From the NCBI GenBank assembly GCA_046081125.1, contig JBJTVH010000102.1:27843-91842 (forward strand): 64,000 bases of DNA. Direction: 5' to 3'. The position numbers and the translations under genes are program-made. The notes under the pieces were generated by a model that searched no databases, was not told the DNA's origin, and saw nothing but the letters and a program-made list of their open reading frames with translations. Each line of letters starts with the position of its first letter. Position 1 is the first letter of the stretch. This DNA is from JBEIFW01 sp046081125 (GTDB lineage Bacteria; Actinomycetota; Acidimicrobiia; Acidimicrobiales; Ilumatobacteraceae). Positions 49,536-59,137 of the stretch are shown here, piece by piece.

Positions 49536-50459
49536 GTGGAACCTGGTGGTCGAACAGCGGTGGGCGAACCCTCGATCCACGTGCTCGACACGTTCACCGA
49601 CCGGGCCTTCGCCGGTAGCCCGGCGGCCGTCGTGATGCTCACCCAACCGGCTCCCGAGGCATGGATGCGGGCCGTCGCCGCCGAGTTCGGTTGCCGGGAA
49701 ACGGCCTTCGTGGTCGCCCGGGCCCCCGGCGGGTACGAACTGCGCTGCGTCGCCACATCGACCGGCGGCGCCTCGGCCGACGGCATCTCGACAGCGGTCG
49801 AGGCCGATGGGCGCGGCATCCTGGCGGCCGCGGCCGTCGTCGGGTCAACCCTCTCGCCCGACACCGTCAGACCCGACACCGTCAGACCCGGCACCGTCAC
49901 GCTCCATACGGCCACGGGGCCGGTGCATGCCCGGGTCGACGTTGCCCGGCCGGACCGGGTGTGGATCGACCTTCCGGCTGCGCCGGTGACCCTGGTCGGT
50001 CATGACGGATCGTTGGGGCGTGCGCTCGGCACCGACGAGGTCTACACGGTCGCCCGGAGCCGGTCGGACCTGGTGGTCGAGTTGGCCGACGCGGATGCGG
50101 TGCGCTCGTTGCGCCCCGACCTCGCCGCCGTGGCCCGATGGGGCGGGCGGGGGGTGGTGGTCACCGCCCCTGGCGATCGCCCCGGCATCGACGTCGTCAG
50201 CCGGTACTTCGCTCCGGCGGTCGGCATCCCCGAGGATCCGGTCACGGCCTCGACCCACTGTGCGCTGGCCCCGTTCTGGTCGACCCGTCTCGAACGGACC
50301 GAACTGTGCTGCGAGCAGTCGTCCCGGCGCGGCGGCATCGTGTGGACCCGCCTCGACGGCGACCGGGTCCACCTCGGCGGTTCCGTCACCCCGGTGTGGT
50401 CCGGCACGTTCCACCCTCCGGCCGGTCCCGATCGAACCGGTCCCGATCGAACCGGTTGA
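49536..50459 (+). CDS. PhzF-like isomerase family protein, divergent
   Basis: Resembles PhzF/YddE isomerases (about 280-300 residues); 307 here. IHVLDTFTDRAFAGSPAAVV is the family start and GCRETAFV carries the conserved Glu. GIPEDPVTASTHCALAPFW marks the second half. The first-half motif EVDLCGHATLA is not preserved; the region reads VEADGRGILAAAAVV. Two short tandem DNA repeats sit in the gene: one giving DTVRPDTVRPGTV at 49860-49895 and one giving DRTGPDRTG at the end. Activity is uncertain. GTG49536 is chosen because GGAGG lies 5 nt upstream. Confidence 0.72.
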   Translation: MEPGGRTAVGEPSIHVLDTFTDRAFAGSPAAVVMLTQPAPEAWMRAVAAEFGCRETAFVVARAPGGYELRCVATSTGGASADGISTAVEADGRGILAAAAVVGSTLSPDTVRPDTVRPGTVTLHTATGPVHARVDVARPDRVWIDLPAAPVTLVGHDGSLGRALGTDEVYTVARSRSDLVVELADADAVRSLRPDLAAVARWGGRGVVVTAPGDRPGIDVVSRYFAPAVGIPEDPVTASTHCALAPFWSTRLERTELCCEQSSRRGGIVWTRLDGDRVHLGGSVTPVWSGTFHPPAGPDRTGPDRTG

Positions 50460-50507
50460 AGATTCCGGCAAGAACGGCCCCTCGCCCGATCCGGGGATGA
50501 AGCCGGC

Positions 50508-52808
50508 GTGAACAGTGCCGATGCTCCCGGCGTGGATGGCGTGGAGCCGACCGACTGGGCGACGTGGATCGACCTGATCGCGGTCCCGGTGTCGGTGATC
50601 GATCTCGAGGGGCGTCAGATCGCCGGGAACCGGCCGTACCGCGACTTGCTCGGGATGGCCGAGCCACCCGAGGGTGAGCACGTCAGCGCCTACATGCCGG
50701 CCGAGGACGCCGCCTGGACCGCCGAGCAGCGGGCGCGGGTCCGCCGAGGCGAGATCCCCGAGTTCTGCTCCGACCGGGCATTCCTACGCGCCGACGGCTC
50801 GGTGTTCCACGCACGTCTGATCGACCGGCCGATCCGAAACACCGCCGGCGCGGTGGTCGGCTTCGTCGGCGTGATCGTCGACACCACCGACGCCCATCAG
50901 GCCCGTCGCCAACGCGAAGCAACCGACGCCAAGTACGCGTCGGTACTCGACGCCCAGCTCGAACTCGTGTGCGAATGGGCTCCCGACGGGCGCATCTCCT
51001 ACGGCAACCGGGCCTACCGGGACTTCTTCGGCTACGAGACCGACATCGTCGGCGCCGAGCTCGGCGCGCTGCTGCCCGAGGAGGCGATGGCCGCCCATTT
51101 GCAACTCGTCGAGCTTGCCAACCGGGGCAGGGCGGCCGACCGCCGGGTAGAACGGACCTACGACGACGGCCGGACCGTCGAGTGGTCCGACTCCGTGCTC
51201 CCCCTGCCCGACGGTTCGACCACGATCGTGTCGGTCGGACGTGACATCACCCAACGCAAACAGGTCGAAGCCGAGCTGTCCCGACGGCGCGACGAGGCGC
51301 TCGAGACCGCGGCCCGACGCTCGCAGTTCGTCGCCGTGGCAAGCCACGAGCTGCGCAACCCGTTGCACGCCATGCTCGGGCTCACCGAGTTGCTGGTCGG
51401 CGAGCGGTCGGGTGCGCCGTCGGAGGAGCTTGCCGTCTCCCTCCACCACACCACGCAGCGGCTGTGCCGCCTGGTGGATGACCTGCTCGAGTTGAGCCGC
51501 CTCGAAGCGGGTGGGATCACCATCAACCCCGAGCCGACGGACCTGCACCGCCTCGCCCGCGAGGTGATCGAGCTCGCTCGGGCGGGGTCGGCCCACGGCG
51601 ATCACGTCCGGTTCGGTGTCGTCGTCGGGCCCGACGTCCCGGCGTGGGTGTCGGTGGACGGCGCCCGCCTCGGGCAGGTCCTGGGCAACCTTGCGAACAA
51701 CGCGGCTCGGTTCACCCAGCGCGGCTCGGTCGAGCTCGAACTGAGCGCTACGACCACCGAGTGCGAGGGCGACCGCGTCGCCCGACTCGTGTTCGTGGTG
51801 ACCGACACCGGCCCCGGGATCGACGCTCGCGACCGGGCCCGCATCTTCGAGCCGTTCGCCCAGGCGGGCAGCGGGACCGAGGGCACCGGGCTCGGCTTGT
51901 CGGTGGTGCGCGACCTCGTCGCTGCGCTGGGTGGAACGGTCACCGTGGCGAGCGAACCCGGGCTCGGGAGCCGGTTCACCGTTGCGCTCGACGCACCGGT
52001 GATCGACGGTGGGCGCACCGCCGGGCGCACGCGCCCCCGCCCGGGTCGCCGGGTGCTGGTGGTCGACGACGACGCCACCAACCGGCTCGTGGCGCGGCGC
52101 TTGCTGGCGCGGCTCGGCCTCGACTCCGACGAGGTGCCGGACGGCCCGAGCGCGCTCGAGCGGGTGCGCGCCGGCGGGTACGACGCCGTGCTGCTCGACC
52201 ATCAGATGCCGGGCATGGACGGCCTCGAGGTGGCCCGCGCCATCCGGCTCGACGAGCCGGTCGGGCACCGGACGCCGATCATTGCGTTGACCGGGAGCGC
52301 GCTCGCTGCCGATCGCCGACGGTGCCTCGATGCCGGTATGGACGACCACCTGGCCAAGCCGGTGTCGCTCGACCTGCTCGGCGACTGTCTCGGCCGGTGG
52401 CTCGGCACCGACGGCGAGCCCGACGACGTGGGCCCGCCGAGCGCCCCGGCACCCGCCGAGGCCTTGTCCATCGACGTCGCATGCCTCGACGCGCTCGCCG
52501 GGGACCTCGGGGATCCCGACGTCGTCACCGAACTGGTGCGCAGCTTCCTCGCCGACCTCCCGGAGCGACTGTTCGAGTTCTCGTCGGCCGCCGCCGCCGG
52601 TGACCGCAACCGGGCCAAGCGTCAGGCGCACACGATCAAGTCGACCGCCCGGATGCTGGGCGCGCACGATCTCGGAACGCTCGCCGCCGACACCGAGCGG
52701 CTCGCCGCCGGACCCGACGGCGATCTGATGCCGGCGGCCGCCGAACTGTGCGCAGCCGCCGACGTGACCCGCCGGTCGTTCGAAATCTGGATGGCGAGAG
52801 CGGCCTGA
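50508..52808 (+). CDS. Hybrid sensor histidine kinase (PAS-PAS-HisKA-HATPase-REC-HPt)
   Basis: Cytosolic phosphorelay kinase of 766 residues, with no membrane segment. Two PAS domains (about 20-140 and 145-255) sense a ligand or redox state. HisKA follows with His280 in FVAVASHELRNPLHAML; the HATPase has the N box VLGNLANNAARF, DTGPGID and GTGLGLSVV. A receiver has phospho-Asp564 in AVLLDHQMPGMDG and Lys in HLAKP. A C-terminal HPt has His708 in RQAHTIKSTARM. A four-step relay His280-Asp564-His708 to an external regulator is implied; the partner regulator is not adjacent. It converges with icd, the stops being adjacent. Confidence 0.9.
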   Translation: MNSADAPGVDGVEPTDWATWIDLIAVPVSVIDLEGRQIAGNRPYRDLLGMAEPPEGEHVSAYMPAEDAAWTAEQRARVRRGEIPEFCSDRAFLRADGSVFHARLIDRPIRNTAGAVVGFVGVIVDTTDAHQARRQREATDAKYASVLDAQLELVCEWAPDGRISYGNRAYRDFFGYETDIVGAELGALLPEEAMAAHLQLVELANRGRAADRRVERTYDDGRTVEWSDSVLPLPDGSTTIVSVGRDITQRKQVEAELSRRRDEALETAARRSQFVAVASHELRNPLHAMLGLTELLVGERSGAPSEELAVSLHHTTQRLCRLVDDLLELSRLEAGGITINPEPTDLHRLAREVIELARAGSAHGDHVRFGVVVGPDVPAWVSVDGARLGQVLGNLANNAARFTQRGSVELELSATTTECEGDRVARLVFVVTDTGPGIDARDRARIFEPFAQAGSGTEGTGLGLSVVRDLVAALGGTVTVASEPGLGSRFTVALDAPVIDGGRTAGRTRPRPGRRVLVVDDDATNRLVARRLLARLGLDSDEVPDGPSALERVRAGGYDAVLLDHQMPGMDGLEVARAIRLDEPVGHRTPIIALTGSALAADRRRCLDAGMDDHLAKPVSLDLLGDCLGRWLGTDGEPDDVGPPSAPAPAEALSIDVACLDALAGDLGDPDVVTELVRSFLADLPERLFEFSSAAAAGDRNRAKRQAHTIKSTARMLGAHDLGTLAADTERLAAGPDGDLMPAAAELCAAADVTRRSFEIWMARAA

Positions 52809-54032
52809 TCAGCTCGCCGCCATCGCCTGGCGGAGGTTCTCGTTCAACGTCTCGAGGAACTCCTCGGTGGTGAGCCAGGGGTGGTCCTTGTCGATGAGGA
52901 TCGCCAGGTCCTTGGTCATCTTCCCGCTCTCGACGGTCTCGACGCAGACCTGCTCGAGCGCGTCGGCGAACGCGGTGACCGCCGGCGTGCCGTCGAGCTT
53001 GCCGCGGTGGGCGAGCCCGCGGGTCCAGGCGAAGATCGACGCGATCGGGTTCGTGGAGGTCTTTTCGCCGCGCTGGTGCGCCCGGTAATGCCGGGTGACC
53101 GTGCCGTGGGCGGCCTCGGCCTCGACGGTGCGCCCATCGGGTGAGAGCAGCACCGAGGTCATGAGGCCGAGCGAGCCGAACCCCTGCGCGACGGTGTCGG
53201 ACTGGACGTCGCCGTCGTAGTTCTTGCACGCCCACACGTAGCCGCCCTCCCACTTGAGCGCAGCGGCGACCATGTCGTCGATCAACCGATGCTCGTAGGT
53301 GATGCCGGCGGCCGCGAACTCAGCGGCGAACTCGTTCTCGAAGACCTCCTGGAACAGATCCTTGAACTGGCCGTCGTAGGCCTTGAGGATCGTGTTCTTG
53401 GTCGACAGGTACACCGGGTACCCGCGGTCGAGGCCGTAGCGCAGCGAGGCCCGGGCGAAGTCCCGGATCGAGTCGTTGAAGTTGTACATGCCCATCGCGA
53501 CCCCGCCGTCGGCGCCAAACTTCGCGACCTCCATCTGCATGGGCTCGCCACCGTCGCTCGGGGTGTAGGTGATCGTCACCGTGCCGGCGCCGGGGACCTT
53601 GAAGTCCGACGCCCGGTACTGGTCGCCGTGGGCGTGGCGGCCGATCACGATCGGCTTGGTCCAGCCCGGCACCAGCCGCGGGATGTTCGAGCAGATGATC
53701 GGCTCGCGGAACACGACGCCACCGAGGATGTTGCGGATCGTGCCGTTGGGCGACTTCCACATCTTCTTCAGGTGGAACTCCTCGACGCGGGCCTCGTCGG
53801 GGGTGATGGTGGCGCACTTGACGCCGACGCCGTGCTTGAGGATCGCCCGGGCGGAATCGACGGTGACCTGGTCGTCGGTCTGGTCGCGGTACTCGATGCC
53901 GAGGTCGTAGTACTCGAGTTCGACGTCGAGGTAGGGCAGGATCAGCTTGTCCTTGATGAACTGCCAGATGATCCGCGTCATCTCGTCGCCGTCGAGCTCG
54001 ACGACGGGGTTGGCGACCTTGATCTTGCTCAT
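52809..54032 (-). CDS. icd: NADP-dependent isocitrate dehydrogenase
   Basis: TCA-cycle enzyme converting isocitrate to 2-oxoglutarate. The 407-residue protein is of the homodimeric, eukaryote-like type II family: VVELDGDEMTRIIWQFIKDK, KSPNGTIRNILGGVVFREPI, the NDSIRDFARASLRYGLDRGY region, MVAAALKWEGGYVWACKNYD and VEAEAAHGTVTRHYRAHQRG. A minus-strand TAGGGT (54075-54080) lies about 43 nt upstream with a GGAG Shine-Dalgarno before ATG54032, so this gene has a leadered promoter. Confidence 0.96.
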   Translation of the reverse strand: MSKIKVANPVVELDGDEMTRIIWQFIKDKLILPYLDVELEYYDLGIEYRDQTDDQVTVDSARAILKHGVGVKCATITPDEARVEEFHLKKMWKSPNGTIRNILGGVVFREPIICSNIPRLVPGWTKPIVIGRHAHGDQYRASDFKVPGAGTVTITYTPSDGGEPMQMEVAKFGADGGVAMGMYNFNDSIRDFARASLRYGLDRGYPVYLSTKNTILKAYDGQFKDLFQEVFENEFAAEFAAAGITYEHRLIDDMVAAALKWEGGYVWACKNYDGDVQSDTVAQGFGSLGLMTSVLLSPDGRTVEAEAAHGTVTRHYRAHQRGEKTSTNPIASIFAWTRGLAHRGKLDGTPAVTAFADALEQVCVETVESGKMTKDLAILIDKDHPWLTTEEFLETLNENLRQAMAAS

Positions 54033-54074
54033 CCGTGCTCCGGGGGTTCGTTGACGTCCAGCGGTCGGTCGGGG

Positions 54075-54080
54075 ACCCTA
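54075..54080 (-). promoter_or_regulatory. -10 hexamer for icd
   Basis: Minus-strand TAGGGT. The transcript would have a leader of about 36 nt with a GGAG ribosome binding site before ATG54032. Confidence 0.35.
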
Positions 54081-54115
54081 CTCGCACCGCCGCGGACTGC
54101 GGTGAGGCCCGGCGC

Positions 54116-54121
54116 TACGGT
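54116..54121 (+). promoter_or_regulatory. Leaderless -10 hexamer for the spermidine synthase-like gene
   Basis: TACGGT, 8 nt before GTG54130. Confidence 0.45.
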
Positions 54122-54129
54122 CCTCGGCC

Positions 54130-56487
54130 GTGGATGAGGCTGCGCTGATGCCGGGCGCGCGAGTCGGCGTCGATCGCGAGGCGACCACGGCGGTTGTGCT
54201 CGCTGTCGGGTTGCTGCTGACCGGGGCCGCCGGGCTCGTCTACCAGCAGCTGTGGTTGCGGTCGCTGTCGCTGGTGTTCGGGGTCAGCGTGTTCGCTGCG
54301 GCGACCGCGATCGCAGCGTTCATGGGTGGGCTCGCGCTCGGCAGCCACCTCGCAGGCGGGCTGGCGGACCGGACCCGGCGGCCGCTCGCCTGGTACGGGT
54401 CCTCGGAGATCGTCGTCGGGTTGCTGGCGCTCGCCACCCCGGCGACGTTCCGGGCCCTCGAATGGGCCTACGTCGGCATCGCCCGGTCGCTGCCGGACAA
54501 CCTCGCGCTCATCACGGCGGTGCGGCTCGTGCTCGCCCTCGTCGTGCTCGCTGTACCCGCGACGGCGATGGGGGCGTCCACGCCGCTGGTGGTCGCGGCG
54601 GCATCCCGGCGCAGCGGCCGGGTCGGTGAGCGCACCGGCGCGCTGTACGCCGCCAACACCCTCGGCGCCGTGCTCGGCACGGTTGCGGCCGGGTTCTGGA
54701 TGGTCGGCGAGTACGGCATGGCCCGGTCGTTCCAGATCGCCGCGGCTGCGAACATCGGCGTCGGCGTGGTGACGATTGCGCTGTCGGCCCTGCGCTTGGA
54801 GCGGGCGCCGTCGTCGGTGCCCAGCGCACCCGCCGGCGAGTCGCCGGGCGCGACGCCGGACCCGGCTCCGGCGGCTCCGGTCCGGGTCCGACGGGCGGTC
54901 CTGGTCGCGTTCGCGGTGTCCGGGTTCTCGTCGCTGGCGCTCGAACTCGTCTGGTTCCGGGCTTTGTCGCTCTACGCCCGGTCCTCCGTGTACGGGTTCG
55001 CCGCGATGCTCGCGTGCGTGCTGGCCGGTCTGGCGCTCGGCAGCGCCCTGATCACCCCGTTGCTGCGCCGGTCCTGGCCCTGGCTGCGGGTCCTGGCCGG
55101 CTTGCAGCTCGCGGCGGCCTTCCTGGCGCTCAGCTCGCTGTACGCGCTCCAGCGCGGGGCCTGGCTCGTGGAACGCGTCTCCTCGATCGATCCGAACACC
55201 CCGGGAGGCCGGGCCACGCTCGTGTACGCAGTGATCACCGTGCTGCCGACGTCGCTGCTGTTCGGCGCAGCGTTCCCGATCGGGGTGCACCTGTGGTCGG
55301 CCGGGGTGCCGACGGGCGCCGCGATCGGGCGCTTCTATGCCGTCAACTTGACGGCCGGGATCACCGGCTCGCTCGCCGTCGGGTTCCTGGTGCTGCCGGC
55401 CGCCGGCTCACGGGCGACGCTCGTCGTGCTGGCCGCGCTGCTCGCGATCTCCGGACTCCTGCTCGCCGGCGTGGCGGGCGCACGCCGGCTTGCCGTCACC
55501 GGGGTCGGGGCGGCGTTCGTGCTGGTCGCCGCCGTCGGGGTGCCGCGTCCCTGGGACGGCGCGGTCGCAGCCCGCTATCCCGGCCGCACGGTCGTGTTCG
55601 AAGCCGAGGGCCTGCAGGCCTCCGTCGCCGTGCTCACCGACGCGCAAGGGGTGCGGTTCCTCCACATCGACGGGCTGCCCAACGGCGCTTCGGCCGGTGC
55701 GCTCGGACCGGAGGAGATCACCGTGCTGCCGATGGCGTTGCACCCCGACCCGCGCCGGGTGCTCGTTGTCGGGATCGGTACCGGGGTGACCACCGGGGCG
55801 GCGGCGGCGGTCGACGACGTGGAGACCACGGTGGCCGAGCTGTCCGAGGACGTGCTCGACGCCGCCCGCCGGTTCGATGACGTGAACTTCGGCGTGCTCG
55901 ATCGCCCGAACCTTCGGGTGCACGTCGGCGACGGCCGCAACTGGCTGCTCACCACCGACAAGCGCTACGACGTGATCACCGCCGACATCATGGAACCCCG
56001 CTCGCCCGGAGCCGGGGCGCTGTGGTCCCGGGAGTTCTGGGAGTTGGCCCGCGACCGGCTCACCCCCGACGGGATCATGTTGCAGTGGACCGATTCGACG
56101 CGGTCCGCCGCCGAGTTCGCGGCGATCGCCCGCACGTTCCTCGACGTGTTCCCGACCGGGACGCTGTGGTGGGACGGGAACTACCTGGTGGGCACCCGGC
56201 AGCCCCTGCGGCTGGACCGGGCCCGGTTCGAGGCCAAGGTACGCGACCGGCCCGCGTTGCGAGCGATGCTCGAACGGCACGGCGTCGCCACCTTCGACCA
56301 ACTCGTGGCCCGCTACACCAACGGCCCCGATGGCGTGCGGGCGGTCGTCGGCGACGGGCCCCGGCTCACCGACGACCGGCCGCTCATCGAGTACTGGCGC
56401 TCACTCGATCTGGGCGACGAACGCCCCTACGACCCCGCCGTGCTGCGGGCCGGCGCCCGACCCGCCGACGTCGTCGCCGCGGGCTGA
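54130..56487 (+). CDS. Membrane-fused spermidine synthase-like protein
   Basis: Protein of 785 residues with about 12 hydrophobic helices in residues 20-475 (LLLTGAAGLVYQQLWLRSLS; ALYAANTLGAVLGTVAAGFW), as in the membrane-bound family annotated as fused MFS/spermidine synthase. The C-terminal 300 residues are a Rossmann aminopropyltransferase-like domain: LVVGIGTGVTTGAAAAV, VHVGDGRNWLLTTDKRYDVI and LWSREFWELARDRL. True polyamine synthesis by this family is doubtful because the catalytic DAKDxD-like segment is altered (ITADIMEPRSPGA). Confidence 0.85.
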   Translation: MDEAALMPGARVGVDREATTAVVLAVGLLLTGAAGLVYQQLWLRSLSLVFGVSVFAAATAIAAFMGGLALGSHLAGGLADRTRRPLAWYGSSEIVVGLLALATPATFRALEWAYVGIARSLPDNLALITAVRLVLALVVLAVPATAMGASTPLVVAAASRRSGRVGERTGALYAANTLGAVLGTVAAGFWMVGEYGMARSFQIAAAANIGVGVVTIALSALRLERAPSSVPSAPAGESPGATPDPAPAAPVRVRRAVLVAFAVSGFSSLALELVWFRALSLYARSSVYGFAAMLACVLAGLALGSALITPLLRRSWPWLRVLAGLQLAAAFLALSSLYALQRGAWLVERVSSIDPNTPGGRATLVYAVITVLPTSLLFGAAFPIGVHLWSAGVPTGAAIGRFYAVNLTAGITGSLAVGFLVLPAAGSRATLVVLAALLAISGLLLAGVAGARRLAVTGVGAAFVLVAAVGVPRPWDGAVAARYPGRTVVFEAEGLQASVAVLTDAQGVRFLHIDGLPNGASAGALGPEEITVLPMALHPDPRRVLVVGIGTGVTTGAAAAVDDVETTVAELSEDVLDAARRFDDVNFGVLDRPNLRVHVGDGRNWLLTTDKRYDVITADIMEPRSPGAGALWSREFWELARDRLTPDGIMLQWTDSTRSAAEFAAIARTFLDVFPTGTLWWDGNYLVGTRQPLRLDRARFEAKVRDRPALRAMLERHGVATFDQLVARYTNGPDGVRAVVGDGPRLTDDRPLIEYWRSLDLGDERPYDPAVLRAGARPADVVAAG

Positions 56488-56502
56488 GCCGATCGACCGG
56501 GC

Positions 56503-57357
56503 TCAGCCCGGGGCCCGGCGAGTCGTACCGACATGGACGTACTGCCACCCGAAGCGACCCTTCACGCACAGGTTGCCTCGGGTGACGTCGTGGTCGTGCG
56601 GGCTGGTCACCTTGACGATCTCGTCGTCCTGGACGTGGAGCGTGAGGGTGCATCCGACGCCGCAGTACGGGCACACGGTGTCGGTCTGCGTCTGGTCCTC
56701 GGGTCGCCATGCGGCGCCGGCCCGCAGTTCGAACTCCCGGTGCGGCACCAGCGCACCGGTAGGGCACACTGCGATGCAGTTGCCGCAGTAGACGCAGGCC
56801 GATTCGGGCAGCTCGACGGACCATTCGGTGGAGATCCGGGCGTCGAACCCGCGCCCGGCCACGGCGATCGCGAACGTGCCCTGCCACTGTTCCCCGCAGG
56901 CGTCGACGCACTGGTAGCAGAGGATGCAGCGGGCGTAGTCCCGCACGTACAGCTCGTTGTCGACGATCGGTGCGGCCGCAACGGTCGCGGCGTCGGGCCC
57001 GAAGCGCTGCGGATCCGCCCCGTACTCGGCCAGGCGGTCCTCGATGCCGGGGGTGCGGTCCAGCTCGACGCTCGACGCGAGCAGTTCGAGCACGAGTCGC
57101 CGGCTGTGCCGGGCCCGCTCGGTGCCGGTGCGCACCACCATCCCGGACGCCGCGGGTCGAGAACACGACGGCACGAGCACGCGGCTGCCGTCGAGTTCGA
57201 CCACGCACACCCGGCAGGCGTTCGCCGGGGTGAGGGTGTCACCCCGGCACAAGGTGGGCAGGTCGGCTCCCGCAGCCCGGCACGCGTCGAGCAGCGTGGC
57301 CCCGGCGGGGACCGCCACCTCGACGCCGTCGACGGCGAGCGTGACCTCGTCGCTCAC
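56503..57357 (-). CDS. Formate dehydrogenase: N-terminal iron-sulfur part of the alpha subunit (separate protein)
   Basis: Electron-transfer subunit of 284 residues. Residues 5-70 are a plant-type [2Fe-2S] domain (Cys37, 48, 51, 65). Two [4Fe-4S] ferredoxin motifs follow: C144xxC147xxC150xxxC154 and C188xxC191xxC194xxxC198. Residues 226-270 are the first [4Fe-4S] motif of a molybdopterin oxidoreductase (C229, C232, C236, C264, then Lys266 in CVKGRFG). In canonical FdsA-type enzymes the large molybdenum domain follows directly. Here the protein stops 18 residues after Lys266 and that domain is on the first gene of the operon. No His-Cys [4Fe-4S] segment of NuoG type. GTG57357 overlaps the upstream stop. 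Confidence 0.85.
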   Translation of the reverse strand: MSDEVTLAVDGVEVAVPAGATLLDACRAAGADLPTLCRGDTLTPANACRVCVVELDGSRVLVPSCSRPAASGMVVRTGTERARHSRRLVLELLASSVELDRTPGIEDRLAEYGADPQRFGPDAATVAAAPIVDNELYVRDYARCILCYQCVDACGEQWQGTFAIAVAGRGFDARISTEWSVELPESACVYCGNCIAVCPTGALVPHREFELRAGAAWRPEDQTQTDTVCPYCGVGCTLTLHVQDDEIVKVTSPHDHDVTRGNLCVKGRFGWQYVHVGTTRRAPG

Positions 57358-59129
57358 CGGAGGTCCCTGCGGCCGCCCGGGTTCCGCTCCCCGGCGCCGG
57401 TCAGTTCGTCGAGGACCGAGGCGACGGCAGCGGCGGCGGCCTGCCCGAGCCCGCAGATCGACGCGTCGGCCATCACCTGTGCGAGATCCCGGTGCAGCGC
57501 CCGCTCCTGGGCGACGCCGCCGAGCGGCCGGCCGGCAGCGAGGCGGTCGAGCAGCTCCACCTGGCGTTGGGTGCCCACCCGGCACGGCACGCACTGCCCG
57601 CAGGACTCGTGACGGAAGAACCGGGCGATACGCCGGGCGAGATCACCGAGGTCGTCGTCGACACCGACGGCGAGCACCACACCCGATCCGAGGGTGCCCC
57701 CGACCCGGCGCAACGCGTCGACGGTCAACTCGACGCCGAACGCGTCCGGACGCAGGAACGTGCCGGCGGCTCCGCCGACGAGCACCGCCTGCAACGGCCC
57801 GGCACCGGCTTGTTCGAGCACCTGGGCGAGCGTCGTGCCGGGCATCGGCACCTCGTACACGCCGGGCCGTTCGAGCGCGCCCGACACGCACAGCAGCTTG
57901 GTGGCGGCGCCGCCGCCGTCGAGCACGACTCGGGCCGCGGCGAGCGTCTCGACGTTGTTCACCACCGTCGGGCAGCCGAACAGGCCGGATTCGACCGGGA
58001 ACGGTGGCTTGTTGCGCGGTTCGCCGCGGTAGCCCTCGATCGAGTTGAAGATCGCGGTCTCCTCGCCGCAGATGTAGGCCCCGGCGCCGACGACCACCTC
58101 GAGGTCGAACCGGCGCCCCGATCCGGCGACGTCGTCGCCGAGCAGACCGGCCTGGCGGGCGGCCTCGATCGCCCCGGCGAGACGGTTGCGCGCCAGCGGG
58201 TACTCGCCGCGCAGGTAGATCCAGCCGTGTTCGCAGCCGGTGGTGAGCGCGGCGATCGTCATGGCCTCGACGACCGAGAACGGGTCGCCCTCGCACAGCA
58301 CCCGGTCCTTGAAGGTGCCGGGCTCGCTTTCGTCGGTGTTGCACACCAGATGATGCGGCGTGGCGGGTTGCCCGGCGACGGCGACCCATTTCCGCGCGGT
58401 CGGGAACGCAGCGCCGCCGCGGCCGGCGAGGCCCGAGCCGGCCAGCGTGTCCAGGACCCCCTGCGGGCCAAGTTCGATCGCCCGTCGCAGCGCCTCGTAC
58501 CCGCCGGCGGCGCAGTACTCGGCGAGCGAGGTCGGGTCGATCACCCCGACCCGGGCGAGCATCGGCCCGCGTGAGCGCACGACGGGCCCCGGTTCGTCCG
58601 GGCTGGGCACGACGCCGGCGAGCAGGCCTGCGAGGGCGCTCGCGTCGAGCCCGCCGACGGACACCTCGACGGGCCGCTCGCCGGCGTGGATCACGAGCGC
58701 CGCCGGGGCCGCCTCGCAGCGCCCGAGGCACGGGGCGCGGTGGACCGAACGATCCGCCGGCTCGTGGCCCGAGACCGCGGTGAGCAGGTCCTCGGCTCCG
58801 GCTCGGCGGCAGGCGAGGTCGTCGCAGACGTGGACCACCCCGGCTGGGCGGGCCTCGAGGGCGAACAGGTCGTAGAAGCTGGCGACCCCGTACGCCTCGG
58901 CGGGTGGCACCGACAGCCGCTCGCACAGCTCCCGCAGACCGCCCGGGGAGATCCACCCGACGCGCCGTTGCAGCGCCCACAGGCCGCCGAGCAGCAGCGA
59001 GCGGCGGGACCGGGCGGCCCGCCCACCGACCGCAGTGCGGTCGGTGGCGAGCAACGCCGGGCCGACCGCGTCGTCGAGCGCTGCACGTTCGGCGGCCGAG
59101 GCGACGGCGTCGCCGAGGTGCAGGTCCAT
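57354..59129 (-). CDS. NuoE-NuoF-like fused diaphorase subunit of formate dehydrogenase
   Basis: NAD-reducing subunit of 591 residues. Residues 1-165 are NuoE-like with a [2Fe-2S] site (CDDLAC, then CLGRC). About 190-591 is NuoF-like: the FMN/NADH glycine-rich loops GSGLAGRGGAAFPTARKW and VVVGAGAYICGEETAIFNSI, and the [4Fe-4S] site SCGQCVPCRVGT plus a later Cys (DASICGLG). The fusion corresponds to FdsG plus FdsB of soluble NAD-dependent formate dehydrogenases. It lies 8 bp after the catalytic gene and overlaps the iron-sulfur gene (GTGA), so the three form one operon. Confidence 0.92.
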   Translation of the reverse strand: MDLHLGDAVASAAERAALDDAVGPALLATDRTAVGGRAARSRRSLLLGGLWALQRRVGWISPGGLRELCERLSVPPAEAYGVASFYDLFALEARPAGVVHVCDDLACRRAGAEDLLTAVSGHEPADRSVHRAPCLGRCEAAPAALVIHAGERPVEVSVGGLDASALAGLLAGVVPSPDEPGPVVRSRGPMLARVGVIDPTSLAEYCAAGGYEALRRAIELGPQGVLDTLAGSGLAGRGGAAFPTARKWVAVAGQPATPHHLVCNTDESEPGTFKDRVLCEGDPFSVVEAMTIAALTTGCEHGWIYLRGEYPLARNRLAGAIEAARQAGLLGDDVAGSGRRFDLEVVVGAGAYICGEETAIFNSIEGYRGEPRNKPPFPVESGLFGCPTVVNNVETLAAARVVLDGGGAATKLLCVSGALERPGVYEVPMPGTTLAQVLEQAGAGPLQAVLVGGAAGTFLRPDAFGVELTVDALRRVGGTLGSGVVLAVGVDDDLGDLARRIARFFRHESCGQCVPCRVGTQRQVELLDRLAAGRPLGGVAQERALHRDLAQVMADASICGLGQAAAAAVASVLDELTGAGERNPGGRRDLR

Positions 59130-59137
59130 GACGTCGA

